Both the position numbers and the translations under genes were made by a program. Positions 1-5,594 of a stretch of 7,985 nt of DNA are shown in pieces. Within the stretch, counting starts at the first letter, position 1. The number at the start of each line of letters is the position of its first letter. The notes under the pieces were generated by a model. It was not told the DNA's origin. It searched no databases and saw only the letters and a list, made by a program, of their open reading frames with translations. Source of the DNA: a bacterium (lineage in GTDB: Bacteria; UBA9089; CG2-30-40-21); NCBI GenBank assembly GCA_018814245.1, contig JAHIZN010000244.1:1-7985 (forward strand), given 5' to 3'.

Positions 1-37
1 GTTATCTGAAATTGTCAATTTTATCAGTTAATTCTTC

Positions 38-93
38 TTTTCTCCATTTCTCCCTTTTCCCATTTCTCCTTCATTACACATCTGAATAGTTAC
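38..93 (-). repeat. Right-end copy of the GTAAC-terminus repeat family
   Basis: This pyrimidine-rich tract (CTCC, TTTCTCC and TTTTCCC runs) ends in ACACATCTGAATAGTTAC. It is the reverse complement, with few changes, of the left arm of the 155-bp element at 269-423, and it resembles that element's right arm (361-423). The terminal CTGAATAGTTAC (82-93) is identical to the right terminus at 412-423. It is probably the right end of another copy whose left end lies outside the window. A diverged terminus, CTGAGTAGTTAC, lies at 134-145. No gene is visible in 1-188. Confidence 0.6.
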
Positions 94-188
94 GATTTCT
101 GACTGATTCGAAATGTGTATGAAATAACAATAGCTGAGTAGTTACCTCCAATTTTGTTTTATCGAATATTTGTAGCCGAAAAAGATGG

Positions 189-217
189 TTGACTATTTAT
201 ATTGTTTAGGGTATAAT
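189..217 (+). promoter_or_regulatory. Sigma70-type promoter upstream of the toxin-antitoxin operon
   Basis: The -35 box is TTGACT (189-194), one mismatch to consensus. A 17-bp spacer follows, then a perfect TATAAT -10 box (212-217). Transcription should start near 224. The first gene downstream on this strand is hepT at 522, so the predicted leader is about 300 nt and contains the whole inverted-repeat element at 269-423. The promoter call is from sequence; its assignment to the hepT-mntA operon is inferred. A small noncoding RNA is an alternative product. Confidence 0.6.
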
Positions 218-268
218 ATGTTATGGTTCAAAGCTGTTTGCCATGGGGCAGCAAATGATACAACCTGT

Positions 269-423
269 GTAACTATTCAGATGTGTAATAAAGGAGAAAA
301 GGGGAAGATGGGGAAATGGGGAAAATTAATAGGAGTCAGAATATTCTTAATTCTGTATTCTCACCAATTCTCCCTTTTCTCCATTTCTCCTTATCTTACA
401 CATCTGGATAGCTGAATAGTTAC
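269..423. mobile_element. MITE-like element with 8-bp target duplication
   Basis: The 155-bp element begins GTAACTATTCAG (269-280) and ends CTGAATAGTTAC (412-423), a perfect 12-bp terminal inverted repeat. The arms stay largely complementary further in: a purine-rich left arm with AAAGGAGAAAAGGGG and a pyrimidine-rich right arm with TTCTCCCTTTTCTCC. The right arm carries an 8-nt near-duplication just inside its end. CAACCTGT occurs immediately outside both ends (261-268 and 424-431), as expected of a target-site duplication. There is no transposase, so it would be mobilised in trans. GTAA termini and 8-bp duplications are features of the IS66 family, so an IS66-type transposase is a plausible partner; this is inference. 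As RNA it would fold into one long hairpin. Confidence 0.8.
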
Positions 424-431
424 CAACCTGT

Positions 432-497
432 CTACCTTTGGCAAGGGTAGGTCTTGTATCTGCGACCCTTGTGGCCGCCCAATAAGCAGGGACAAGC
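432..497. repeat. Composite of short palindromic repeats before hepT
   Basis: Three modules lie side by side. A hairpin CTACCTT/AAGGGTAG-type sequence is at 432-450. A copy of the CTTGTA.CTGCGA..CTTGTGG.CGCC family is at 453-480; it recurs at 7732-7760. GCAGGGACAAGC at 486-497 is the reverse complement of part of the GCAGGGCTTGTCCCTGC hairpins at 6294-6310 and 6398-6414. The block lies directly upstream of the hepT ribosome-binding site (AAGGAG, 510-515). Confidence 0.55.
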
Positions 498-521
498 CTA
501 TGATGGTGTAAGGAGAAAACG

Positions 522-944
522 ATGAAACTTGTTATCAATAGTCTTTGCAATGCAATTGCTTCAATGGAACGGGCATTAAAATTTGCAGATAAAAGATTGA
601 TTTTAGAAAACATTGATGAGGAAGAAACAGAGGTAATAAAGGCTGGGGTTATACAAAAATTTGAATTTACTTATGAACTCTGCTGGAAATTTATGAAACG
701 GTGGATTGAAGAAAATATCAGCACAGGGGTTGTTGATGGTGTTACACGGAGAGAACTTTTTCGCTTGAGTGCTGAAAATCGACTGATAGTTGATGTAGAG
801 GGGTGGATGGAATACCACAAAGCCCGCAATAGAACCTCTCATGCCTATGATGAAAATATTGCTGAAGAGGTATATCAAGCAGCAGTAAAATTCCTGCCAG
901 AGGCAAAGGACTTCCTGATCAGATTAGAGGTACGAAATGATTGA
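522..944 (+). CDS. hepT: HepT-like HEPN toxin (HI0074 / nucleotidyltransferase substrate-binding family)
   Basis: This 140-residue, mostly helical protein matches the HI0074-type family, partner of small nucleotidyltransferases. The hallmark is R102-N-R-T-S-H107-A-Y109, an exact RX4HXY motif. In characterised HEPN/MNT (type VII) toxin-antitoxin pairs this motif forms the RNase active site, and its tyrosine is the one adenylylated by the MntA antitoxin. The conserved segment YELCWKFMKRW near residues 47-58 supports the family. The start at 522 has AAGGAG six bases upstream. The stop lies inside the next gene (8-bp overlap), so the two are translationally coupled. A promoter at 189-217 probably drives both. 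In the older literature HI0074 was called a substrate-binding subunit. The family call is firm; toxin activity is inferred from the motif and partner. Confidence 0.85.
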   Translation: MKLVINSLCNAIASMERALKFADKRLILENIDEEETEVIKAGVIQKFEFTYELCWKFMKRWIEENISTGVVDGVTRRELFRLSAENRLIVDVEGWMEYHKARNRTSHAYDENIAEEVYQAAVKFLPEAKDFLIRLEVRND

Positions 945-1251
945 TACAGCTGATGAACAATTACGCATTATTGAAGAAATTTTACAAAAGCATGTTGCTG
1001 ACTGCGAGGTGCGTGCCTTTGGCTCGCGTTGCAGGGGAACGGCAAGGAATTATTCTGACCTTGATCTTGCCATAGTCGGCGATACAAGATTAGACTGGCG
1101 ACTGATTGAAAATATAAAAGAAGCCTTTTCTGAATCTGATTTACCCTTTCGTGTGGATGTGTTGGACTGGTACGCCATATCGCCAGAATTCAGGGGGGTT
1201 ATTGAGGCAGGATATGAGGTGATACAGAGCAGGCATAAGGGCACAAAATAG
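937..1251 (+). CDS. mntA: MntA-like minimal nucleotidyltransferase antitoxin
   Basis: This 104-residue protein has the minimal nucleotidyltransferase fold. The signature G29-S30-R-C-R-G-T-A-R-N-Y-S-D41-L-D43 carries the nucleotide-binding GS pair and two metal-binding aspartates. D74 in FRVDVLDW is the likely third acidic residue. Length and the partner gene fit the HI0073/MntA class. In studied pairs, MntA transfers AMP from ATP to the tyrosine of the HEPN toxin's RX4HXY motif and neutralises it. All residues needed for this are present in both proteins, so the module looks intact. The gene starts eight bases before the hepT stop. It ends three bases before the repeat element at 1254-1393, which seals the operon's 3' side. 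Confidence 0.85.
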   Translation: MIDTADEQLRIIEEILQKHVADCEVRAFGSRCRGTARNYSDLDLAIVGDTRLDWRLIENIKEAFSESDLPFRVDVLDWYAISPEFRGVIEAGYEVIQSRHKGTK

Positions 1252-1253
1252 GA

Positions 1254-1393
1254 AGAATACAGAATTCAGAATACAGGAGTCAGAATAAAAGAATCTGCGT
1301 AATTTATGCGGTTATTTTCGCTGGATTTACCCGTTAAAGCAGATTACCATGAACAGTTGCGTTGCCCTGATTTAATTCTGAATTCTGAATTCT
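1254..1393. repeat. Repeat element with EcoRI-rich terminal inverted repeats
   Basis: The left arm AGAATACAGAATTCAGAATA (1254-1273) and the right arm (1374-1393) are inverted copies matching at 18 of 20 bases. The ~100 bp between them hold GGAGTCAGAATA, also present (332-343) in the centre of the element at 269-423, and no convincing gene. The right arm abuts the truncated methyltransferase remnant and supplies its in-frame TAA at 1393-1395, so the element probably sits at or caused that breakpoint. No target duplication is obvious. Confidence 0.5.
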
Positions 1394-1395
1394 AA

Positions 1396-1635
1396 CTACA
1401 TTACGCTCATTGTCTGACATCAAGCGGCGAATGGGAAGAGTGCTGGACAGGTGATTACATCTTTGAAAATGAGTGGCAGTCCTTTCGCACCAAGAAAGAC
1501 TGCTCGCTGGAACTCGTCAGTATTTTTCACGAATGCCAGCCGGGGCGGCGTAAGCTGGTGGTCAAGGTGGTGGACATCTTTGGCAATGATACGATGACGA
1601 TTGTTGAGGTGAGCGTGGGAGAGAAAAAGGGCTGA
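1396..1635 (+). pseudogene. C-terminal remnant of a probable site-specific DNA methyltransferase
   Basis: The frame is open from just after TAA (1393-1395) to TGA (1633-1635), about 79 codons with no start. It includes GDYIFENEWQSFRTKKD, HECQPGRRKLVVKVVDIFG and NDTMTIVEV. I recall similar text at the C-terminus of methyltransferase (Mod) subunits encoded next to KilA-N and large restriction genes, so this is probably the tail of such a gene. The catalytic motifs (DPPY, FxGxG) are absent because everything upstream is gone. The base composition is more GC-rich than polA and matches the KilA-N gene, which supports a shared origin. Clean protein-like sequence without internal stops suggests a recent loss. 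The family call is from memory of the conserved C-terminus and needs a search. Confidence 0.55.
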
Positions 1636-1652
1636 GGCTGTTCATTGGTTTT

Positions 1653-1676
1653 AATCCCATCGAATTCGATGGGATT
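1653..1676. repeat. 24-bp perfect palindrome before the KilA-N gene
   Basis: AATCCCAT-CGAATTCG-ATGGGATT is a perfect palindrome, 61 bp upstream of the KilA-N start codon. It could be an operator for a dimeric repressor or a hairpin ending transcription of the upstream methyltransferase. It has no T-tract, so an intrinsic terminator is unlikely. A second perfect 24-bp palindrome with the same CGAATTCG core lies inside the KilA-N gene at 1933-1956. Confidence 0.5.
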
Positions 1677-1737
1677 GGATAGGCCAATTGCCGTTTTTCA
1701 GAATCAAGGGAATCCGATACGCGGAAAGGAGACAAAC

Positions 1738-2562
1738 ATGGCGGATAAAATTGATGTTCAAGGCAAGGAAATCACGATCATTTCCAGAGAGCGACAGGAT
1801 TACATCTCGCTGACTGATATTGCAAAATACAGGAACAGCGATGCGCCCGCTGACATTGTCAAGAATTGGATGCGCAGCCGAAGCACTATCGAGTTTCTGG
1901 GGCTCTGGGAGCAATTGAATAACGCCGACTTCAAACTGGTCGAATTCGACCAGTTTAGAAATGAGGCTGGAGCAAACCATTTTGTGTTGTCGCCTCAGCG
2001 ATGGATCGAATCCACTCATGCCATCGGGCTTATCTCGAAATCCGGCCGGTATGGAGGCACCTTTGCTCACAAAGACATCGCCTTTGAGTTCGCCTCATGG
2101 ATTTCGCCACAATTCAAACTCTATCTCATCAAGGAATTTCAGCGACTCAAGGACGAAGAGCACAAGCAGCTTGGCTGGGACATCCGGCGCAACCTGGCCA
2201 AAATCAACTACCGGATCCACACCGACGCGATCAAGGAGAACCTTATACCGCCGGAACTGATTGCACGCCAAGTGAACATGATTTATGCCACGGAGGCAGA
2301 TGTCCTGAACATGGCCCTCTTCGGTATGACGGCGAAGGACTGGCAAGACAAGAATCCGGGCAGGAAGGGCAATATCCGGGACGACGCGGATGTGTCGCAG
2401 CTCGTGTGCTTGTCCAATCTTGAGAATCTGAATGCCCTTTTCATCCAGGAAAAGACGCCGCAGGCAGAGCGGCTACGCAAATTAAACCAAATAGCAATTC
2501 ATCAGATGAAACTTCTGACAGACGACTTAAGAATCAAACGCCTTGAAGCGAGGGACAAATAA
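1738..2562 (+). CDS. KilA-N domain protein of a restriction-modification locus
   Basis: This 274-residue protein has an N-terminal KilA-N domain at about residues 12-135: YISLTDIAK (22-30), a WMRSRSTIEFLGLWEQL segment, then LSPQRWIE and SKSGRYGGTFAHKDIAFEFASWIS. KilA-N is a putative DNA-binding domain first known from phage and viral proteins. The C-terminal half (about 140-274) is charged and helical, with no domain I can name. The ATG at 1738 has AAGGAG six bases upstream; an in-frame TTG at 1645 would add 31 residues overlapping the 24-bp palindrome and has no ribosome-binding site. The stop overlaps the next ATG (TAATG), so it was co-translated with the restriction gene whose stub follows. 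The neighbours are both broken, leaving this as the only intact gene of the locus. Its role there is unknown; regulation or DNA binding is a guess. Confidence 0.8.
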   Translation: MADKIDVQGKEITIISRERQDYISLTDIAKYRNSDAPADIVKNWMRSRSTIEFLGLWEQLNNADFKLVEFDQFRNEAGANHFVLSPQRWIESTHAIGLISKSGRYGGTFAHKDIAFEFASWISPQFKLYLIKEFQRLKDEEHKQLGWDIRRNLAKINYRIHTDAIKENLIPPELIARQVNMIYATEADVLNMALFGMTAKDWQDKNPGRKGNIRDDADVSQLVCLSNLENLNALFIQEKTPQAERLRKLNQIAIHQMKLLTDDLRIKRLEARDK

Positions 2563-2684
2563 TGGCATTACAGCCCAACTTCCCTGAATCGCCATATGCC
2601 ATCCTTGACCCAGACATCCGCTATTTTCCGGCGGATGAAGCTCTGCGTAAGGATAATTCTGATACCAAGGTGCATTCAAAATGA
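2562..2684 (+). pseudogene. N-terminal stub of a large restriction endonuclease
   Basis: The ATG overlaps the KilA-N stop by one base (TAATG). The first 29 codons read PNFPESPYAILDPDIRYFPA then DEALR. This strongly resembles the N-terminus (MALxPxFPxSPYxxLxPxxRWFPADEALR) of large DEAD-helicase type restriction endonucleases of the BPTD_3080 kind, as I recall it. After R29 (2648) the similarity stops, and eleven unrelated codons lead to TGA at 2682-2684. So nearly all of a gene that should run for a thousand codons or more has been deleted. The polA ribosome-binding site follows within 15 bp, so the deletion joined this locus to polA. Confidence 0.6.
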
Positions 2685-2712
2685 TAACAAAGCGATAAGG
2701 AGACCTGTATAT

Positions 2713-5505
2713 ATGAATCAACTTTTTATAATTGATGGCCACAACATGGCGTATCGGGCATACTATGCTGTTAAAACATTATCCACATCCAAGGGCATCC
2801 CAACCAATGCTGTTTATGGATTTACAAATATGCTCCTGAAGCTGCTTCGGGATGTAGCACATCTGGCAGAGGTAGCACCCCTGACGGATGCAGCACCACC
2901 CTTGGCAGATGAGAATGCAAACCATATGATAGTTGTCTTTGATACCCCTGCCCCTACCTTCAGGCATAAGCAATATTCTGAATATAAAGCCACAAGAAAA
3001 CCCATGCCTGATGATATGCGTTCCCAGATGGAATTGATTAAACAAGTAATCAATGGCTTTAATATCCCTGTTATCAGCTTAGAAGGCTATGAGGCAGACG
3101 ATATCATGGCAACCATAGCTGTAAAATGCCAGGATATGGTTGATGAGGTTGTCATCGTTAGCGGGGACAAGGATATTCTTCAGATGGTCAGTGAAAGAAT
3201 ATTTGTCCAAACCTCAAAAAAGAATATCACTGATGTTATTGTCTATCACCAGAAGGATGTTGTCGAAAAGTTCGGTGTCCTGCCTGAATATGTGGCAGAT
3301 ATTCTTGGACTTGCTGGTGATACTGTTGATAATATCCATGGTGTTTCTGGTATTGGTGAAAAAACAGCCCAAGTGCTTGTTCAGAAATTTGGGCATGTAG
3401 AGGAGATTTTTGACAATCTTGAGCGTATCCCGGAAAAAATAAGGAATAAGCTTAAAGGGGCAAGGGATATTGCCCTTTTGTCTAAACATCTTGCCTTATT
3501 AAAAACCGATGTGCCTCTGGATATAAGATTGGATGATTACAGGCTGCAGGATATGGACAGGGAGAAATTGTCTGACCTGTTCTCAGAGCTGGAATTCAAG
3601 AGCATTCTTAGGGAACTGGGATTGGAGAAAAAAGAGGGAAAAGAAAACACAAGTTGCCAAACAATCACCTCTTCTGAACAGCTTATCCAACTTGTTGATA
3701 CCCTGCGTGGTCAACAGGCTGTTGCCATTAGTATTAAAACAGGGGGCAATGGTCAGGAATCGACAGTTGTCAGGGGTGCTGCCTCTGCCAGAGGTGCTAC
3801 CTCCAAACTCACGGGTATTGCCATTAGCTATGAACCCAGACTTGCATTTTATATCCCCCTTTCACGCCAGCACCTTTTTTCAACTGGTAGGGGCGAACCT
3901 ATGTGTTCGCCCTGTTTTTGCAAACCTATGTGTTTGTCCAATGAAGAAGCATTAAACATACTGCGTCCTGTCTTAGAGGATGCAGCCATCAAAAAGTATG
4001 GGCATGATGTCAAATCCGCAATCATTGCCTTGCATCAAGAGGGAATCGAGTTATCAGGCATAGGGTTTGATACCATGCTTGCCTCTTATCTGCTTAATCC
4101 CTCGGCAAAGCATGACCTCGAATCCATTGCCTTTAATTATATGGGAATAACCAAGCCGCTGCCTCTGCCAGAGGTGTTATCTCCTCTGAGTGAGGCTATG
4201 GAAAAAAATGCAGCGGATGCAGATATAATCTATCGGTTGAGTAGTGTTCTTACTGCAGAATTAGAGGAAAATGGGCTTACTCAACTATTTCAGGATATTG
4301 AGATGCCGTCAGCCATTGCCCTTGCCCAAATGGAAATAAATGGGATACAGGTTGATCTACCCTATCTCAGGCAGCTTTCACTTGAATTGGGGATAAAGAT
4401 TAAGGAATTGGAAAGGGAAATATTCAATCTTAGTGATTCAGAATTTAACATCAATTCCCCAAAGCAGGTAGGGGTTATCCTGTTTGAAAAGATGCAGCTT
4501 CCGGTAATAAAAAAGACCAAGACAGGGTATGCTACAGATGAGGATACCTTGAATGAATTGCTTCCATATCATCTTTTGCCCGGTAAAATATTAGAATATC
4601 GAGAGGTAGCCAAGCTAAAGTCAACCTATGTTGACAGCCTTTTTGAGTTGGTTGACCCAATAAATAGTCGGGTGCATACGACCTATAATCAAGCAGTTAC
4701 AACCACAGGCAGGCTATCCTCAAGCAATCCTAACCTGCAAAATATCCCTATTGCCAGAGGTGCTACCTCTCGGACTGAATTGGGTAAGGGTATCAGAAGG
4801 GCATTTATTCCTGAGCAAGGCTGTTTGTTGCTCTCAGCCGATTACTCCCAGATAGAGTTGCGGATATTAGCCCATATTACGAGAGATGCACATCTATTGG
4901 ATGCCTTTATCCATGACAGGGATATTCACAGCCAGACCGCAGCAAGTATCTATGATTGTACCCTGTCCATGGTTACTCCGGATATGCGGAGGACAGCCAA
5001 GGTGGTTAATTTTGGTATCATCTATGGCATGAGTGCCTATGGATTGAGTCAGGAATTAAAGATCCCACCCAAAAAGGCACAGGAAATGATAGATAAATAC
5101 TTCAGTATCCACAGCAGCGTAAAGAAATACATGGATTCAACCATAGAACAGGTTTCAAGGGATGGATTCGTCACAACCCTCTGGGGAAGAAAGCGGTATA
5201 TCACTGAGATAAAGAGTGGGAACAAAAACATTCGTGAGTTTGGACAACGGGCAGCGATTAATATGCCTATTCAGGGCAGTGCTGCTGATTTGATGAAAAT
5301 AGCTATGCTCAAGGTATCAGAGCAGATTGATAACAAAAGGGTTAAGCTGCTGCTGCAGGTACATGATGAGCTGGTGCTTGAGGTAGAACAAGACAGTATC
5401 AAAGAGACAGCTAATCTGGTCAGGGAATGTATGGAACATGCAGCCGAAATTTCTGTACCATTAAAGGTGGATGTTAGTTATGGGAAGAATTGGGGGGAGA
5501 TGTAG
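2713..5505 (+). CDS. polA: DNA polymerase I with in-frame palindromic-repeat insertions
   Basis: This 930-residue family A polymerase does repair synthesis and Okazaki-primer removal. The 5'-nuclease domain (1-~300) has D8, EADD (127-130), GDKD (151-154) and the helix-hairpin-helix GLAGDTVDNIHGVSGIGEKTA region (199-219). The exonuclease-like domain (~330-540) is degenerate: the DxE pair is S340/K342 and the second motif aspartate is A436, while D502 remains, so proofreading is probably lost. The polymerase domain has motif A DYSQIELR (D710, E715), motif B RRTAKVVNFGIIYG (R759, K763, F767, Y771) and motif C QVHDE (882-886, D885). The start at 2713 has AAGGAG ten bases upstream and gives the family N-terminus LFIIDGHNMAYRAYY; the in-frame ATG at 2596 would read through the restriction stub. 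Repeat-derived inserts lie at about residues 48-70, 352-364, 393-409, 482-491 and 681-686. All core motifs survive, so it is probably active. Confidence 0.97.
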   Translation: MNQLFIIDGHNMAYRAYYAVKTLSTSKGIPTNAVYGFTNMLLKLLRDVAHLAEVAPLTDAAPPLADENANHMIVVFDTPAPTFRHKQYSEYKATRKPMPDDMRSQMELIKQVINGFNIPVISLEGYEADDIMATIAVKCQDMVDEVVIVSGDKDILQMVSERIFVQTSKKNITDVIVYHQKDVVEKFGVLPEYVADILGLAGDTVDNIHGVSGIGEKTAQVLVQKFGHVEEIFDNLERIPEKIRNKLKGARDIALLSKHLALLKTDVPLDIRLDDYRLQDMDREKLSDLFSELEFKSILRELGLEKKEGKENTSCQTITSSEQLIQLVDTLRGQQAVAISIKTGGNGQESTVVRGAASARGATSKLTGIAISYEPRLAFYIPLSRQHLFSTGRGEPMCSPCFCKPMCLSNEEALNILRPVLEDAAIKKYGHDVKSAIIALHQEGIELSGIGFDTMLASYLLNPSAKHDLESIAFNYMGITKPLPLPEVLSPLSEAMEKNAADADIIYRLSSVLTAELEENGLTQLFQDIEMPSAIALAQMEINGIQVDLPYLRQLSLELGIKIKELEREIFNLSDSEFNINSPKQVGVILFEKMQLPVIKKTKTGYATDEDTLNELLPYHLLPGKILEYREVAKLKSTYVDSLFELVDPINSRVHTTYNQAVTTTGRLSSSNPNLQNIPIARGATSRTELGKGIRRAFIPEQGCLLLSADYSQIELRILAHITRDAHLLDAFIHDRDIHSQTAASIYDCTLSMVTPDMRRTAKVVNFGIIYGMSAYGLSQELKIPPKKAQEMIDKYFSIHSSVKKYMDSTIEQVSRDGFVTTLWGRKRYITEIKSGNKNIREFGQRAAINMPIQGSAADLMKIAMLKVSEQIDNKRVKLLLQVHDELVLEVEQDSIKETANLVRECMEHAAEISVPLKVDVSYGKNWGEM
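2854..2922 (+). repeat. In-frame repeat insert 1 in polA (5'-nuclease domain)
   Basis: Between LLKLLRD and MIVVFDTPAPTFRH, where family members have about six residues, this protein has about 23 (HLAEVAPLTDAAPPL within). Bases 2863-2885 are the reverse complement of polA bases 3769-3791, with 22 of 23 matching, so the insert is an inverted copy of the repeat at insert 2. The second half (GCAGCACCACCCTTGGCAGA) is a more diverged relative. The insert falls in a surface loop before the conserved VVFD strand. Confidence 0.75.
3769..3804 (+). repeat. In-frame repeat insert 2 in polA (exonuclease-like domain)
   Basis: Two tandem 18-bp units (AGGGGTGCTGCCTCTGCC then AGAGGTGCTACCTCCAAA-like) encode RGAASARGATS, placed before LTGIAISYEP. 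The unit contains the self-complementary core AGAGGT-GCT-ACCTC(T). Family members go straight from a short linker to the L(V/T)GIA(I/L)S strand. It shares 25 of 27 bases with insert 4 but is read in another frame. Confidence 0.75.
3888..3939 (+). repeat. In-frame repeat insert 3 in polA (CTATGT-loop hairpins)
   Basis: Two hairpin units lie in tandem: stem GGGCGAAC (3891-3898), loop CTATGT, stem GTTCGCCC (3905-3912), then a degraded unit GCAAAC-CTATGT-GTTTGT. They encode GRGEPMCSPCFCKPMCLS between YIPLSRQHLFST and NEEALNILRP. The cysteine-rich text is an artefact of the repeat and not a metal site. The same loop and stem design recurs around lptE (5503-5568, 5745-5824). Confidence 0.8.
4158..4188 (+). 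repeat. In-frame repeat insert 4 in polA
   Basis: GCTGCCTCTGCCAGAGGTG (4158-4176), continued by TTATCTCC, matches bases 3778-3804 at 25 of 27 positions. There it encodes AASARGATS; here it is read one frame over as LPLPEVLSP (residues 483-491). It lies between YMGITKP and the helix holding D502, a variable linker in the family. Confidence 0.7.
4753..4770 (+). repeat. 18-bp in-frame insert 5 in the polA QNIPI/RTE motif
   Basis: GCCAGAGGTGCTACCTCT encodes A681-R-G-A-T-S686 between NPNLQNIPI (672-680) and RTELGKGIRRAF (687 on). In family A polymerases these two blocks are contiguous (QNIPIRTE or QNIPVRxE). The inserted DNA forms AGAGGT-GCT-ACCTCT and is the same core as inserts 2 and 4. Confidence 0.85.
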
Positions 5506-5582
5506 GGGCAGACCTATGTGTCTGCCCTAATAACCTATGTGTCTGCCCTGATAAGCAGTCTGTCTGCCTTGATAAACAGGCA
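5502..5582 (+). repeat. Left array of 21-bp CTATGT repeats (polA 3' end)
   Basis: A full hairpin (stem GGGCAGAC, loop CTATGT, stem GTCTGCCC, 5507-5527) is followed by a 21-bp unit TAATAACCTATGTGTCTGCCC-type and a shorter degraded unit with GATAAGCAGTC and GATAAACAGGCAG. Its first bases, TAG, are the polA stop codon (5503-5505). It fills nearly the whole polA-lptE gap up to the lptE ribosome-binding site. It is an inverted copy of the array at 5745-5824 but has one 21-bp unit fewer. Confidence 0.85.
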
Positions 5583-5594
5583 GAAGGAGGAAGA

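Noticed and set aside
185..415. Open frame of 76 codons over the leader region
   Set aside because: It overlaps the promoter and reads through the inverted-repeat element; there is no ribosome-binding site and no protein-like pattern.
1306..1392. Small frame of 28 codons between mntA and the methyltransferase remnant
   Set aside because: It lies inside the repeat element, ends in its GAATTC-rich arm and has no ribosome-binding site.
2596..2712. Upstream start for polA adding 39 residues
   Set aside because: The extra residues overlap the restriction stub in another frame and are not PolA-like; the ATG at 2713 has AAGGAG and the family N-terminus.
3890..3939. Zinc-binding cysteine cluster in PolA
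   Set aside because: The cysteines come from two copies of the CTATGTGT repeat read in frame, and no such cluster belongs to the PolA family.
3533..3955. 140-codon frame inside polA on the same strand
   Set aside because: It is an alternative-frame shadow of a clearly coding gene with all PolA motifs in the main frame.
5503..5568. Possible CRISPR array
   Set aside because: The 21-bp units are adjacent with no unique spacers and are themselves palindromic; there are no cas genes.
5490..5594. Upstream start for lptE adding 35 residues
   Set aside because: It would overlap polA and translate the repeat array; the ATG at 5595 has AAGGAGG and begins a proper lipoprotein signal.
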